This document shows positions 1 through 6,291 of a stretch of DNA of 6,493 nucleotides, in pieces. The position numbers were made by a program, and so were the translations under genes. The stretch spans positions 1 through 6,493 of the forward strand of contig CAUGNQ010000075.1 of assembly GCA_959600835.1 (NCBI GenBank), in the 5' to 3' direction. The notes below the pieces were generated by a model. The model was given only the letters and a program-made list of their open reading frames with translations, was not told where the DNA came from and did no database searches. The stretch is from an uncultured Collinsella sp. Lineage in GTDB: Bacteria; Actinomycetota; Coriobacteriia; Coriobacteriales; Coriobacteriaceae. The first letter of the stretch is position 1; the number at the start of each line of letters is the position of its first letter.

Positions 1-2
1 TG

Positions 3-107
3 ATGAATGGGACGAATGGTAACGAACCCGGCTACCCGGAAAATGCCCTTGTTCCCTATCCTGTCATTGTGGTAGCGACAATGGTTGTCCGGCGTTTGCC
101 CAGATAA
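3..107 (+). pseudogene. Possible truncated HTH_16-type conjugative-element gene (N-terminal remnant)
   Basis: This is an open frame of 34 codons from ATG (3-5) to TAA (105-107). The segment ALVPYPVIVVAT (about residues 15-26) resembles the start of small HTH_16-domain proteins found beside sigma-like genes in Tn916-type conjugative elements, where a PYPVIxxAxxGD-like stretch is followed by a ~50-residue helical domain. Here the resemblance stops after VVAT, a basic tail (MVVRRLPR) follows, and the frame ends inside the repeat that starts at 93. That pattern suggests truncation. TGATG at 1-5 would fit a one-base stop/start overlap with an upstream gene. A second reading, DEWDEW then TAA at 20-22 in another frame, could instead be the end of an upstream gene. 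The family call is from memory of the motif only, and chance similarity is possible. Confidence 0.3.
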
Positions 108-138
108 AACCTGCCAAAATAAACCTGTCCCTTTTTGG
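93..138 (-). repeat. Copy 1 of a ~46-bp intergenic repeat
   Basis: Read on the minus strand, 93-138 matches 3670-3715 on the plus strand at 41 of 46 positions. The core TTTTGGCAGGTTTTAT is identical, and the match runs on through TGGGxAAACG. The two copies point outward from the ABC operon, one at each end. Copy 1 has an intact palindrome (see 108-144). The high identity in otherwise unrelated intergenic DNA suggests a dispersed repeat family, but only two copies are visible here. Confidence 0.75.
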
Positions 139-144
139 CAGGTT
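108..144 (-). terminator. Hairpin terminator overlapping the ABC permease stop codon
   Basis: AACCTGCCAAAA (108-119) and TTTTGGCAGGTT (133-144) form a perfect 12-bp inverted repeat around a 13-nt loop. In the permease transcript the first stem bases are the last two bases of the TAA stop codon. The descending arm is followed by TTTTAT, a short U-rich run. The position and stem strength fit an intrinsic terminator for the minus-strand operon, although the U tract is weak. The stem is part of the 46-bp repeat, so the repeat appears to supply the terminator. Confidence 0.6.
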
Positions 145-2908
145 ACTCGGCGCTCTTGAGGGCGCCGACCATGTCGATCTTGTTGAGCGTTCGGTTGGTG
201 GCGAGGTTGACGATGATCGTAAAGCCGAAGGAAAGCACCACGGCAAGCACGTAGCTCAGCGGCTCGACTTCGACGTCAAAGTACAGCGACGGCATCTGCA
301 GGATGTACGTAAAGCTCTCGGCAAGCAGGCCACCCAGCGGCACGCCCAGCGCGGCACCAATCGCCGTCAAAATCAGTGTCTCCTTGTTAACGTAGTGGTG
401 TACCTCGCCACGACGGAAGCCCAGCACCTTGATAGTCGCCAGCTCGCGTTCGCGCTCCGAGATGTTGGTGTTAGACAACGTAAACACCACCACAAACGAC
501 AGGCACGCCGCCATAAAGGTCACAAGCACCACGACCGAATTGATGATCGTAAAGTTCGCCTCATAGTTTTCCCAATGCTCGGCGGTACTCGACAGCGTAA
601 TCCAACCATCGCTCTTAAGACAGTTGGTAAACGCAATCTGATCGGCCGACGAACCCTTAAGCAGCACAAGGATGCCGTTGAGGCGCGCGCTTCGACCGAA
701 CGCGCGCTCATAGGTGCTCTGTGTCATATAGAGCGTGTTACCCAGGTAGTTAAGTGAAATGTCGCTGACTTTAACCTTGGCAACATTGAGCGACGAATCC
801 TGGACGTGAGCCGTGTCACCCGGCTTGATCCCCAGCACCAGCTGAGAGCTCTTGCTCAAATACACATCCCCATCACGCAGGGCGAGCGGTTCTTTGGACT
901 CGTCCTCGAGACACACGTAGTCGTCCAGGTCGTTCGTGCGGTCATCGGGCACCACAATCAGCTGCACGGTCTCGCTCTTGCCGCCAAACGTAAAGGTGAC
1001 GTTGTCGGTCATAATCGGCAGCGTCGAAGTCACGGTCACGTTGGAATCATTGGCCGCGCTGCGCTCATCCAATGCCGCGCACGTCTGCGAAAAATCGTCG
1101 GGATTGGCGACCGCCAGCAAGTCATAACGCGTGATATGCCCGTACTGTTTGGGCGAAAGCGCCACCGACGTATCGCGAATACCCATACCGCAGATCACAA
1201 GCGCGGTGCAACCCGCGATGCCAAAGATGGTCATAAAGGCGCGCTTTTTATAGCGGAATAGGTTGCGTGCAGCGACCTTGTTCAAAAAGCCCATGCGGCG
1301 CCAGATAAAGCCGATGCGCTCAAGCAAGATGCGCGAGCCGGCACGTGGGGCCTTGGGACGCATGAGCGAGGCTGGGGTCTCGGCCATCTCGTGGCGGCAG
1401 GCGATAATCGTGGCGCCCACCACGCCCACGGTAAACAGCGCTACCGACACAAGCGATGACACAATGTCATACGAAAGCAGCATCTGAGGCAGCGAGTACA
1501 TGTCGTCGAATACCGTAAACAGGAACAGCGGCAGGCCCACAAATCCAATGATGTTGCCCAGCACGCCGCCAATCAGGCAAGCCCACAGCGCATAGTCCAC
1601 GTATTTGGACAGGATACGCCCGCGTGAATAGCCGAGTGCCTTGTACAGACCGATGAGCGTGCGCTCCTCCTCGACCATGCGTGTGGCAGTGGTAAGGCTA
1701 ATGAGCACAGCGACGATAAAGAAGATGAACGGGAAAACCGTGGCGATGGCCTCGATCGAGGAGCTATCGCTCTCGACGCTCGAGTAGCTCGCGATGTTGC
1801 CGCGGTCCTGGATGTACCAGGTGCATTCGCCAAGGTCGGAAATCTCGGCGCGGGCATCGGTGAATTGCTGGTCGGCGGCGGCACGGCGCTGGTCCAGGTC
1901 GGCTTGCGCCTGCGCACGCTCGTCGCTGTCCTCTGCCATGCGATTGATGTTGTCCTGCTCAATCCCAAAGACCATATTCGCTTGGCGCTCTGCCGCATCC
2001 AAACTTGCCGGCGTATCGACCGTCAACTCTTGAGCACGTGCCTTTTCGCGTGCATCGCGGATCTTATCGATATTGCCCTTGACCTCGTTAATCTTTGTCG
2101 TGTAGGCATCCGAATAGGAATTGAGGCTCTTAGCCCCCTCAACGGTCACGTGAACCGCGGAGTAGGAAGAAGATGTCGCGGCATCCTCGCTCACATAGAA
2201 CTTGTAGTCCGCGGCCGAGGCGGCACGGAAGGCGTTGACCGTTGAGTCGGAGCTCACGTCGGTGGGATCGAGAACCTCGGCCGTGATGGTGTAGTCCCCA
2301 TCGGCAAACTGGTCCTTGGCGCTTTGGTTCGACGAGCTCGCATCGTTGGCGGCAAAGCTCACCGTATCGCCGATTTTCTTGCCCGAAGCCTTCAAAAAAC
2401 GTGAGGTCACTGCCACTTCGCCCGAAGTCTCGGGCAGCTCGCCGCATACTAGCACCGGTTGGTCAATATTCTCTTTGGAGAGGCTCTGTACGACGACACG
2501 TTCGCGCGTCGTACCCACGGCGGTATAGGCGGTCTCGGTATAGATGCCCTCGGCAGTCTCGACGCCATCGACCTCTTGGATCGCAGCAAGATCGTCATCG
2601 GTCAGACCATAGGTCGACTGCACGTTGATGTCATAAACATTCTGCTGGTCAAAGTAAGCGTCGACCGAATCGCACAGATCCTCGCAACCCGCCTTAAGGC
2701 CGCACATCACGCTCACGCCGAGTGCGGTGATGACCACGATGGACAAGAAGCGCTTAAGACTGCCGCGGATTGTGCGGTAGATGCCACGGCGGAACACCGT
2801 CGGCACCATATCGTTTGAGCTTTGGGCGGAGCGGTAGGTCGCGAACTCCCGGTCGTGACTCACGTGCTGCGTATCGTGGTTCTGGCTGTTTTGGTGGTCC
2901 TGGTCCAT
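143..2908 (-). CDS. ABC transporter permease with two FtsX/MacB-type domains
   Basis: This is the membrane subunit of an ABC export-type complex of the FtsX/MacB (type VII) kind and works with the ATPase encoded just upstream. Numbering from the upstream GTG at 2920 (925 aa), the order is: hydrophilic N-terminus; TM1 about 58-77; large external domain about 80-390 with a helical, charged coiled-coil-like part at about 275-360; FtsX domain 1 with three TM segments (about 391-411, 443-470, 485-508); TM5 about 561-580; second external domain about 585-785; FtsX domain 2 with three TM segments (about 792-816, 847-868, 887-907). The two halves repeat a coupling motif, EEERTLIGLYKALG (417-430) and ERERELATIKVLG (822-834). 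Either GTG at 2920, overlapping the ATPase stop, or ATG at 2908, 5 nt after that stop, could be the start. Neither has a strong ribosome site, so translational coupling is likely; ATG was chosen. The substrate is unknown; lipid, lipoprotein or peptide handling and cell-wall signalling are all possible. Confidence 0.9.
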   Translation of the reverse strand: MDQDHQNSQNHDTQHVSHDREFATYRSAQSSNDMVPTVFRRGIYRTIRGSLKRFLSIVVITALGVSVMCGLKAGCEDLCDSVDAYFDQQNVYDINVQSTYGLTDDDLAAIQEVDGVETAEGIYTETAYTAVGTTRERVVVQSLSKENIDQPVLVCGELPETSGEVAVTSRFLKASGKKIGDTVSFAANDASSSNQSAKDQFADGDYTITAEVLDPTDVSSDSTVNAFRAASAADYKFYVSEDAATSSSYSAVHVTVEGAKSLNSYSDAYTTKINEVKGNIDKIRDAREKARAQELTVDTPASLDAAERQANMVFGIEQDNINRMAEDSDERAQAQADLDQRRAAADQQFTDARAEISDLGECTWYIQDRGNIASYSSVESDSSSIEAIATVFPFIFFIVAVLISLTTATRMVEEERTLIGLYKALGYSRGRILSKYVDYALWACLIGGVLGNIIGFVGLPLFLFTVFDDMYSLPQMLLSYDIVSSLVSVALFTVGVVGATIIACRHEMAETPASLMRPKAPRAGSRILLERIGFIWRRMGFLNKVAARNLFRYKKRAFMTIFGIAGCTALVICGMGIRDTSVALSPKQYGHITRYDLLAVANPDDFSQTCAALDERSAANDSNVTVTSTLPIMTDNVTFTFGGKSETVQLIVVPDDRTNDLDDYVCLEDESKEPLALRDGDVYLSKSSQLVLGIKPGDTAHVQDSSLNVAKVKVSDISLNYLGNTLYMTQSTYERAFGRSARLNGILVLLKGSSADQIAFTNCLKSDGWITLSSTAEHWENYEANFTIINSVVVLVTFMAACLSFVVVFTLSNTNISERERELATIKVLGFRRGEVHHYVNKETLILTAIGAALGVPLGGLLAESFTYILQMPSLYFDVEVEPLSYVLAVVLSFGFTIIVNLATNRTLNKIDMVGALKSAE

Positions 2909-2913
2909 GGGCG

Positions 2914-3615
<702 letters not shown>

Positions 3616-3630
3616 CGATTAGTTCCTATC

Positions 3631-3672
3631 TGGTCGGATAACTCTTTAGTATTACCCATTTCGCACCGACCA
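3631..3672 (-). promoter_or_regulatory. Spaced inverted repeat upstream of the ABC operon
   Basis: TGGTCGG (3631-3637) and CCGACCA (3666-3672) form a perfect 7-bp inverted repeat with a 28-nt spacer. It lies 16 nt upstream of the ATPase start and ends just before the AGGA ribosome site. It could be an operator (arm centres 35 bp apart) or a leader hairpin. The distal arm lies partly inside repeat copy 2. No clear -35/-10 pair is seen for the operon; weak -10-like sequences such as TAATAC lie between the arms on the minus strand. Function is inferred only. Confidence 0.3.
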
Positions 3673-3715
3673 AAAAGGGGCAGGCTCATTTTGGCAGGTT
3701 TTATATGGGGAAACG
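3670..3715 (+). repeat. Copy 2 of the ~46-bp intergenic repeat
   Basis: This is the plus-strand counterpart of 93-138 (41 of 46 identical). Its palindrome is partly decayed: TTTTGGCAGGTT (3689-3700) faces CACCGACCAAAA (3664-3675), pairing at 9 of 12 positions. It sits between the ABC operon and the riboswitch promoter. With copy 1 it brackets the ABC operon in inverted orientation. Just beyond it, GCTGG (3732-3736) and CCAGC (3743-3747) form a minor 5-bp hairpin. Confidence 0.7.
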
Positions 3716-3755
3716 GGGAGCGAAGGCGGGCGCTGGGGACGTCCAGCACAACCAT

Positions 3756-3784
3756 TTGACCCAAACCACGCCCGCCGCTATGAT
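3756..3784 (+). promoter_or_regulatory. Sigma-70-type promoter for the fluoride antiporter transcript
   Basis: TTGACC (3756-3761) and TATGAT (3779-3784) match the -35 and -10 consensus at 5 of 6 positions each, with an ideal 17-nt spacer. The expected transcription start is about 3790-3792, exactly where the riboswitch-like leader begins, which supports both calls. Confidence 0.8.
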
Positions 3785-3790
3785 GCCGCT

Positions 3791-3917
3791 GCGGAATGAA
3801 TGTCTCCGTTGGGCGCGCCAGCCAAACTATCGCGTCGCCCTAAACCGCCTTGTTGCTGATGACTTCTGCTGTTACGTGATGTCCTTTGGGCATCACGCCG
3901 CGGCAGGAGTCTTTTTT
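3791..3917 (+). promoter_or_regulatory. Fluoride (crcB-type) riboswitch-like leader with an extra hairpin
   Basis: The leader carries the pieces of a fluoride aptamer. A first stem-loop is CGGA (3792-3795)/TCCG (3805-3808) around the 9-nt loop ATGAATGTC, comparable to the GGnGAUGGnGnUCnCC element of the family. Further on come TAAACCGC (3841-3848) and GCTGATGACTTCTGC (3855-3869), close to the conserved AACCGC and GCUGAUGrC..C parts. The expected pseudoknot can form between GAA/GTC (3798-3800, 3802-3804) and GACTTC (3861-3866) with U3801 bulged. Between the halves is an extra stem GGGCG (3811-3815)/CGCCC (3836-3840) not present in the short examples I know. The aptamer's 3' strand doubles as the 5' arm of a terminator, as in the Bacillus cereus crcB leader. 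The downstream CLC-F gene strongly supports the call; the 5' half is atypical. Confidence 0.75.
3861..3917 (+). terminator. Riboswitch-controlled intrinsic terminator
   Basis: GACTTCTGCTG (3861-3871) pairs with CGGCAGGAGTC (3901-3911) over 11 bp with two G-U wobbles. An inner perfect 7-bp stem, CGTGATG (3875-3881)/CATCACG (3891-3897), caps it. TTTTTT (3912-3917) follows at once. The lower 5' arm is also the 3' strand of the putative aptamer pseudoknot, so ligand binding and termination are mutually exclusive. This predicts transcription ON with fluoride. Confidence 0.85.
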
Positions 3918-3931
3918 GTTTTGGAGGAGAA

Positions 3932-5167
3932 GTGTCGGAAAACAGCACATCGAGCAGAATCAAACGCCTGGTCAACACCTATAGCGGCCTCGTGCTCATG
4001 GGTGCCGTCGGAATCCCTATTGGCATCATCGTCGGCGCCATTTGTGCCCTCTTTGGTCGCGTGCTCCTGGCGATCGGTGCCTTCCGCGACGAGCACATCA
4101 CCCTGCTCCTTCCCTTCCTCGCCCTCATGGGCTTGGCCATCGTATTTGCCTACCGCACCTGGGGCAAAGGCACCGAACGTGGCATGAGCTTAGTATTCGA
4201 CGTAGGCCACGGGCGCGAGAACGCCATCTCCCCGCGCTTGGTGCCGCTCATTATGCTGAGCACGTGGGGAACGCACCTCTTTGGCGGCAGCGCGGGACGC
4301 GAGGGCGTGGCCGTGCAGATCGGTGCAACCGTCTCACATTGGATCGGCCGACGCCTACCTTTCCGAGACCCCGGCAACACGTTTTTGCTTATCGGCATGG
4401 CTGCCGGCTTTGCCGGGCTCTTTCGAACGCCGCTCGCCGCCACGGTCTTTGCTATCGAAGTGCTTGTCGCCGGACGCATGGAATACCGCGCGCTGTTTCC
4501 CGCACTTACGGCCGCGCTCGCCGCAAGCATGACCTCCGGCGCCCTGGGGCTCGAGAAGTTCGAGGTCGCCGTTACCGCCTCGTATGCGCTCGACCTCCCC
4601 GGTCTTGGACGGCTTGCGGTGTTGGGCATCGCGTTTGGCATGGTAGGCGGCGCCTTTGCCTGGTGCCTTGCGCATGCCAAGACTCTTGCAGCGCGACTGC
4701 TCCCCAACCCCTATGTGCGCATCGCTGTTATGGGCATCGCGCTATCGGCGATCCTGTTCGCGCTGTGGCAGGGACGGTACTGCGGACTTGGCACCAACCT
4801 GATATCGGCGGCGCTCAACGGTGACGGCAAGGTCGCCATTATGCCTTGGGACTGGGCGCTCAAATTCGCACTCACCATCACCACGCTTGCCGCAGGATAT
4901 CAAGGTGGTGAGGTGACGCCGCTGTTCTCCATCGGAGCCAGCCTGGGTGTCGTACTCGCCGGGATTCTCGGCATGCCCATCGGGTTTTGCGCCGCGCTGG
5001 GCTACGCAGCCGTCTTTGGCAGCGCCACCAACACGCTGCTCGCGCCGATCCTCATTGGCTGCGAGGTCTTTGGTTTCGGTAATCTGCCGGCGTTCTTCAT
5101 CGTCTGCGTTGTGGCTTACCTATTCAACATGGATAAGTCCATCTACGCCCTGCAGGAGCGGGCGTAG
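3932..5167 (+). CDS. CLC-F type fluoride/proton antiporter
   Basis: This 411-aa integral membrane protein is predicted to exchange cytoplasmic fluoride for external protons. It shows the CLC fold signature GREGVAVQIGA (122-132) with gating glutamate Glu124. Chloride-type CLCs have GREGP here; Val126 in place of Pro fits the fluoride clade. The GSGIP chloride-binding serine region is replaced by GKGTERGMSLVF, with Met85 lying 39 residues before the gating Glu, the same spacing as Met79-Glu118 in Enterococcus casseliflavus CLC-F (numbers from memory). GGEVTP (325-330) and Tyr405 also align with the conserved Glu/Thr and Tyr positions of that protein. There is no CBS domain, as usual for this clade. 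The GTG start (3932) follows GGAGGAG at 3923-3929, a strong though closely spaced ribosome site just after the leader terminator. It is a single-gene unit controlled by the upstream riboswitch-like leader. Confidence 0.9.
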   Translation: MSENSTSSRIKRLVNTYSGLVLMGAVGIPIGIIVGAICALFGRVLLAIGAFRDEHITLLLPFLALMGLAIVFAYRTWGKGTERGMSLVFDVGHGRENAISPRLVPLIMLSTWGTHLFGGSAGREGVAVQIGATVSHWIGRRLPFRDPGNTFLLIGMAAGFAGLFRTPLAATVFAIEVLVAGRMEYRALFPALTAALAASMTSGALGLEKFEVAVTASYALDLPGLGRLAVLGIAFGMVGGAFAWCLAHAKTLAARLLPNPYVRIAVMGIALSAILFALWQGRYCGLGTNLISAALNGDGKVAIMPWDWALKFALTITTLAAGYQGGEVTPLFSIGASLGVVLAGILGMPIGFCAALGYAAVFGSATNTLLAPILIGCEVFGFGNLPAFFIVCVVAYLFNMDKSIYALQERA

Positions 5168-5226
5168 ATCGATGTCCAGGCAGGTGGTCTCAACCGGAAA
5201 CGGCGTCCCACTCTGAGGCTGTATTC

Positions 5227-5272
5227 CGGGGCACGGTTTCCGCTCGGGACGCCATTCGGAAAGCGCATCCCG
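5227..5272 (+). other. Hairpin of unit A
   Basis: The left arm 5227-5242 and right arm 5257-5272 (16 nt each) face each other across a 14-nt loop. CGGG and TTTCCG pair fully at the two ends of the stem. The middle has one G-U wobble (on the + strand) and three mismatches. No U tract follows, so it is less likely to terminate by itself than unit B. It may act as a transcript-end stabiliser. Confidence 0.55.
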
Positions 5273-5288
5273 CTTTAAAACAGAATTC

Positions 5289-5341
5289 CGGGACGTGGTT
5301 TCCGTCTGAGCCTCCATTCGGAAAGCGTGTCCCGTTCTTTC
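5289..5341 (+). terminator. Hairpin of unit B, likely terminator of the antiporter gene
   Basis: CGGGACGTGGTTTCCG (5289-5304) pairs with CGGAAAGCGTGTCCCG (5319-5334) around a 14-nt loop: 16 positions with two G-U wobbles and one G-G mismatch. TTCTTTC (5335-5341) follows on the + strand. The wobbles would be C-A mismatches on the opposite strand, so the fold favours a + strand transcript. It lies 122 nt after the antiporter stop. Confidence 0.6.
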
Positions 5342-5373
5342 ACGGCATCTTGGCTATGCAAAGTGCTCGAGCG

Positions 5374-5952
5374 TTACTCCTCGTACGCGCCCTCGAGGCA
5401 CAGCAGCCATTCTTTGCGATCCAGTCCACCGGCGTATCCGTTGAGCGATCCGTCGGCCGCGACCACGCGATGGCACGGCACGATAATCGAAATGGGATTA
5501 CGCGCAACCGCAGCCCCCACCGCGCGAGGAGATACAACGGGCGCTTCATTTCCCGGCACACGATGTCGAGCCGCAACACGCTGGGCGATCTCGCCATACG
5601 TAGCGACCTCGCCACGCGGAATTGAAAGCAGCTCAAACCAAACCTCGCGCTGAAACGCCGTACCAATCATATGCAACGGCGGCGTAAACCGAGGCTCCTG
5701 CCCCGCAAAATAAGCATTCAGCCAAGCCCAAGAACGCTCAAGCACCGAAGAAGCCGCGCCATTTGCCGGACTCACCGAAGACATCCCACCGGTACCAGAA
5801 ACCGCATCGGCACCTACGACGTACTCCGCATCTTCTTTGAGCAGCGTAGAGCCAAAGTGCTCCTGCCCCTCAAACCAAAGCCCCGTCAAACCGCGGCCAT
5901 CAGCGGCAAGCAGGATTTCGCCCAAAGGCGAAGCAAACGTCGTCGTGACCAC
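5374..5952 (-). CDS. ogt: Methylated-DNA-protein cysteine methyltransferase (Ogt/AGT)
   Basis: This repair protein removes alkyl groups from O6-alkylguanine (and O4-alkylthymine) by irreversible transfer to its own cysteine. Numbering from TTG at 5955 (193 aa), IIVPCHRVV (157-165) contains the acceptor Cys161, followed by GSLNGYAGGLDRKEWLL (169-185), the conserved glycine-rich and DNA-contact end. GTAFQREVWFELLSIPRGEV (98-117) is the helix-turn-helix region. Only the ribonuclease-like N-terminal domain and the catalytic domain are present, with no AdaA-type zinc domain. A Gly/Ser/Ala-rich stretch at about 48-70 and an RHRVPGNEAPVVSP insertion near 130-143 make it slightly longer than usual. 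The strong site GAAAGGAG (5959-5966) lies only 3 nt from TTG at 5955 but 6 nt from GTG at 5952, so GTG (192 aa) was chosen. It is convergent with the antiporter gene and monocistronic as far as seen. Confidence 0.93.
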   Translation of the reverse strand: MVTTTFASPLGEILLAADGRGLTGLWFEGQEHFGSTLLKEDAEYVVGADAVSGTGGMSSVSPANGAASSVLERSWAWLNAYFAGQEPRFTPPLHMIGTAFQREVWFELLSIPRGEVATYGEIAQRVAARHRVPGNEAPVVSPRAVGAAVARNPISIIVPCHRVVAADGSLNGYAGGLDRKEWLLCLEGAYEE

Positions 5953-5979
5953 CAACGGCTCCTTTCAAAACTCCGCACC

Positions 5980-5985
5980 ATAATA
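5980..5985 (-). promoter_or_regulatory. Possible -10 element for ogt
   Basis: On the minus strand TATTAT lies here (5 of 6 to consensus), about 28 nt before the start codon and just upstream of the GAAAGGAG ribosome site. No good -35 is found at 16-18 nt upstream; TTGTCT occurs but only 13 nt away. This is a weak call. Confidence 0.3.
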
Positions 5986-6109
5986 CCGCGAATTGTGCAG
6001 ACAACCCCGCAGATACATTCGGACAGACTCGATTGTCCAGGGGGGGCGTTCTCCCTCTCAATATCGGCTGATACCGAGTCGCAACGCCCAAAACGATGTC
6101 CGGCAAAAA
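5986..6109. other. Upstream region of ogt, no gene seen
   Basis: No reading frame here is convincing. A short inverted repeat GGACA (6021-6025)/TGTCC (6034-6038) and a run of seven Gs (6040-6046) are the only notable points. It presumably holds the rest of the ogt promoter. Confidence 0.4.
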
Positions 6110-6291
6110 CGAAGGTGAATGGTTTTCCGAGAAGTGAACGAGTAAAACTAGGGCGCCGAAGCATCCGCATTTTTTGATTGCAAAACAGCAGGATTCATGC
6201 GATAAAACCGCAGGAAATGGCGGCCAAAATATGCCAATGCTTCAAGGGCCCAAAATAGGTCGTTCACTTCGCGGGAAACCATTCACCTTCG
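6110..6291. repeat. 182-bp foldable element with 31-bp terminal inverted repeats
   Basis: The left end 6110-6140 and right end 6261-6291 are inverted copies with 29 of 31 positions identical; both begin CGAAGGTGAATGGTTT when read inward. Pairing continues inside: GGGC (6151-6154)/GCCC (6248-6251), GAAGCAT (6158-6164)/ATGCTTC (6237-6243), and GCATTTTTTG (6167-6176) with CAAAATATGC (6225-6234), 9 of 10. The tip splits into TTGCA (6178-6182)/TGCGA (6198-6202) and CCGC (6208-6211)/GCGG (6220-6223). No protein-coding frame is convincing. No target-site duplication is visible at the borders. It could be a MITE-like repeat, a structured RNA (Rfam lists a Collinsella-1 RNA; identity not tested) or a decayed mobile element. 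Confidence 0.65.

Larger units (their letters stand above)
5223..5346. repeat. Two tandem 62-bp hairpin units (plus a decayed partial copy)
   Basis: Unit A (5223-5284) and unit B (5285-5346) share ATTCCGGG, GGTTTCCG, CCATTCGGAAAGCG and TCCCG in the same order at a period of 62 bp. A degraded further copy lies at about 5175-5222, where CCGGAAACGGCGTCCCACT parallels the second half of a unit. The units fill the gap between the convergent antiporter and ogt genes. They look like REP-like or duplicated terminator modules. Confidence 0.7.

Noticed and set aside
65..83. CATTGT/ACAATG 6-bp hairpin as a terminator
   Set aside because: The stem is short and AT-leaning, with no U tract on either strand; it probably arises by chance.
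3705..4187. A 160-codon plus-strand frame across the riboswitch and antiporter start
   Set aside because: It covers the promoter, the leader terminator and the first part of the antiporter gene in the wrong frame; a shadow frame.
5120..5317. A 65-codon minus-strand frame through the tandem hairpins
   Set aside because: It arises from the 62-bp repeats and the antiporter 3' end; no ribosome site or protein-like composition.
5886..6170. A 94-codon minus-strand frame overlapping the 5' end of ogt
   Set aside because: It overlaps the well-supported ogt start in another frame and runs through the left inverted repeat; no family features.
6144..6256. Regularly spaced A-tracts (near 6182, 6204, 6226, 6252) suggesting curved DNA or a protein array
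   Set aside because: Spacing drifts (22, 22, 26) and the A/T runs are better explained by the pairing inside the 182-bp element.
6110..6291. The inverted-repeat element as a complete insertion sequence
   Set aside because: Only 120 bp lies between the ends, no transposase frame is present and no target duplication is visible at the borders.
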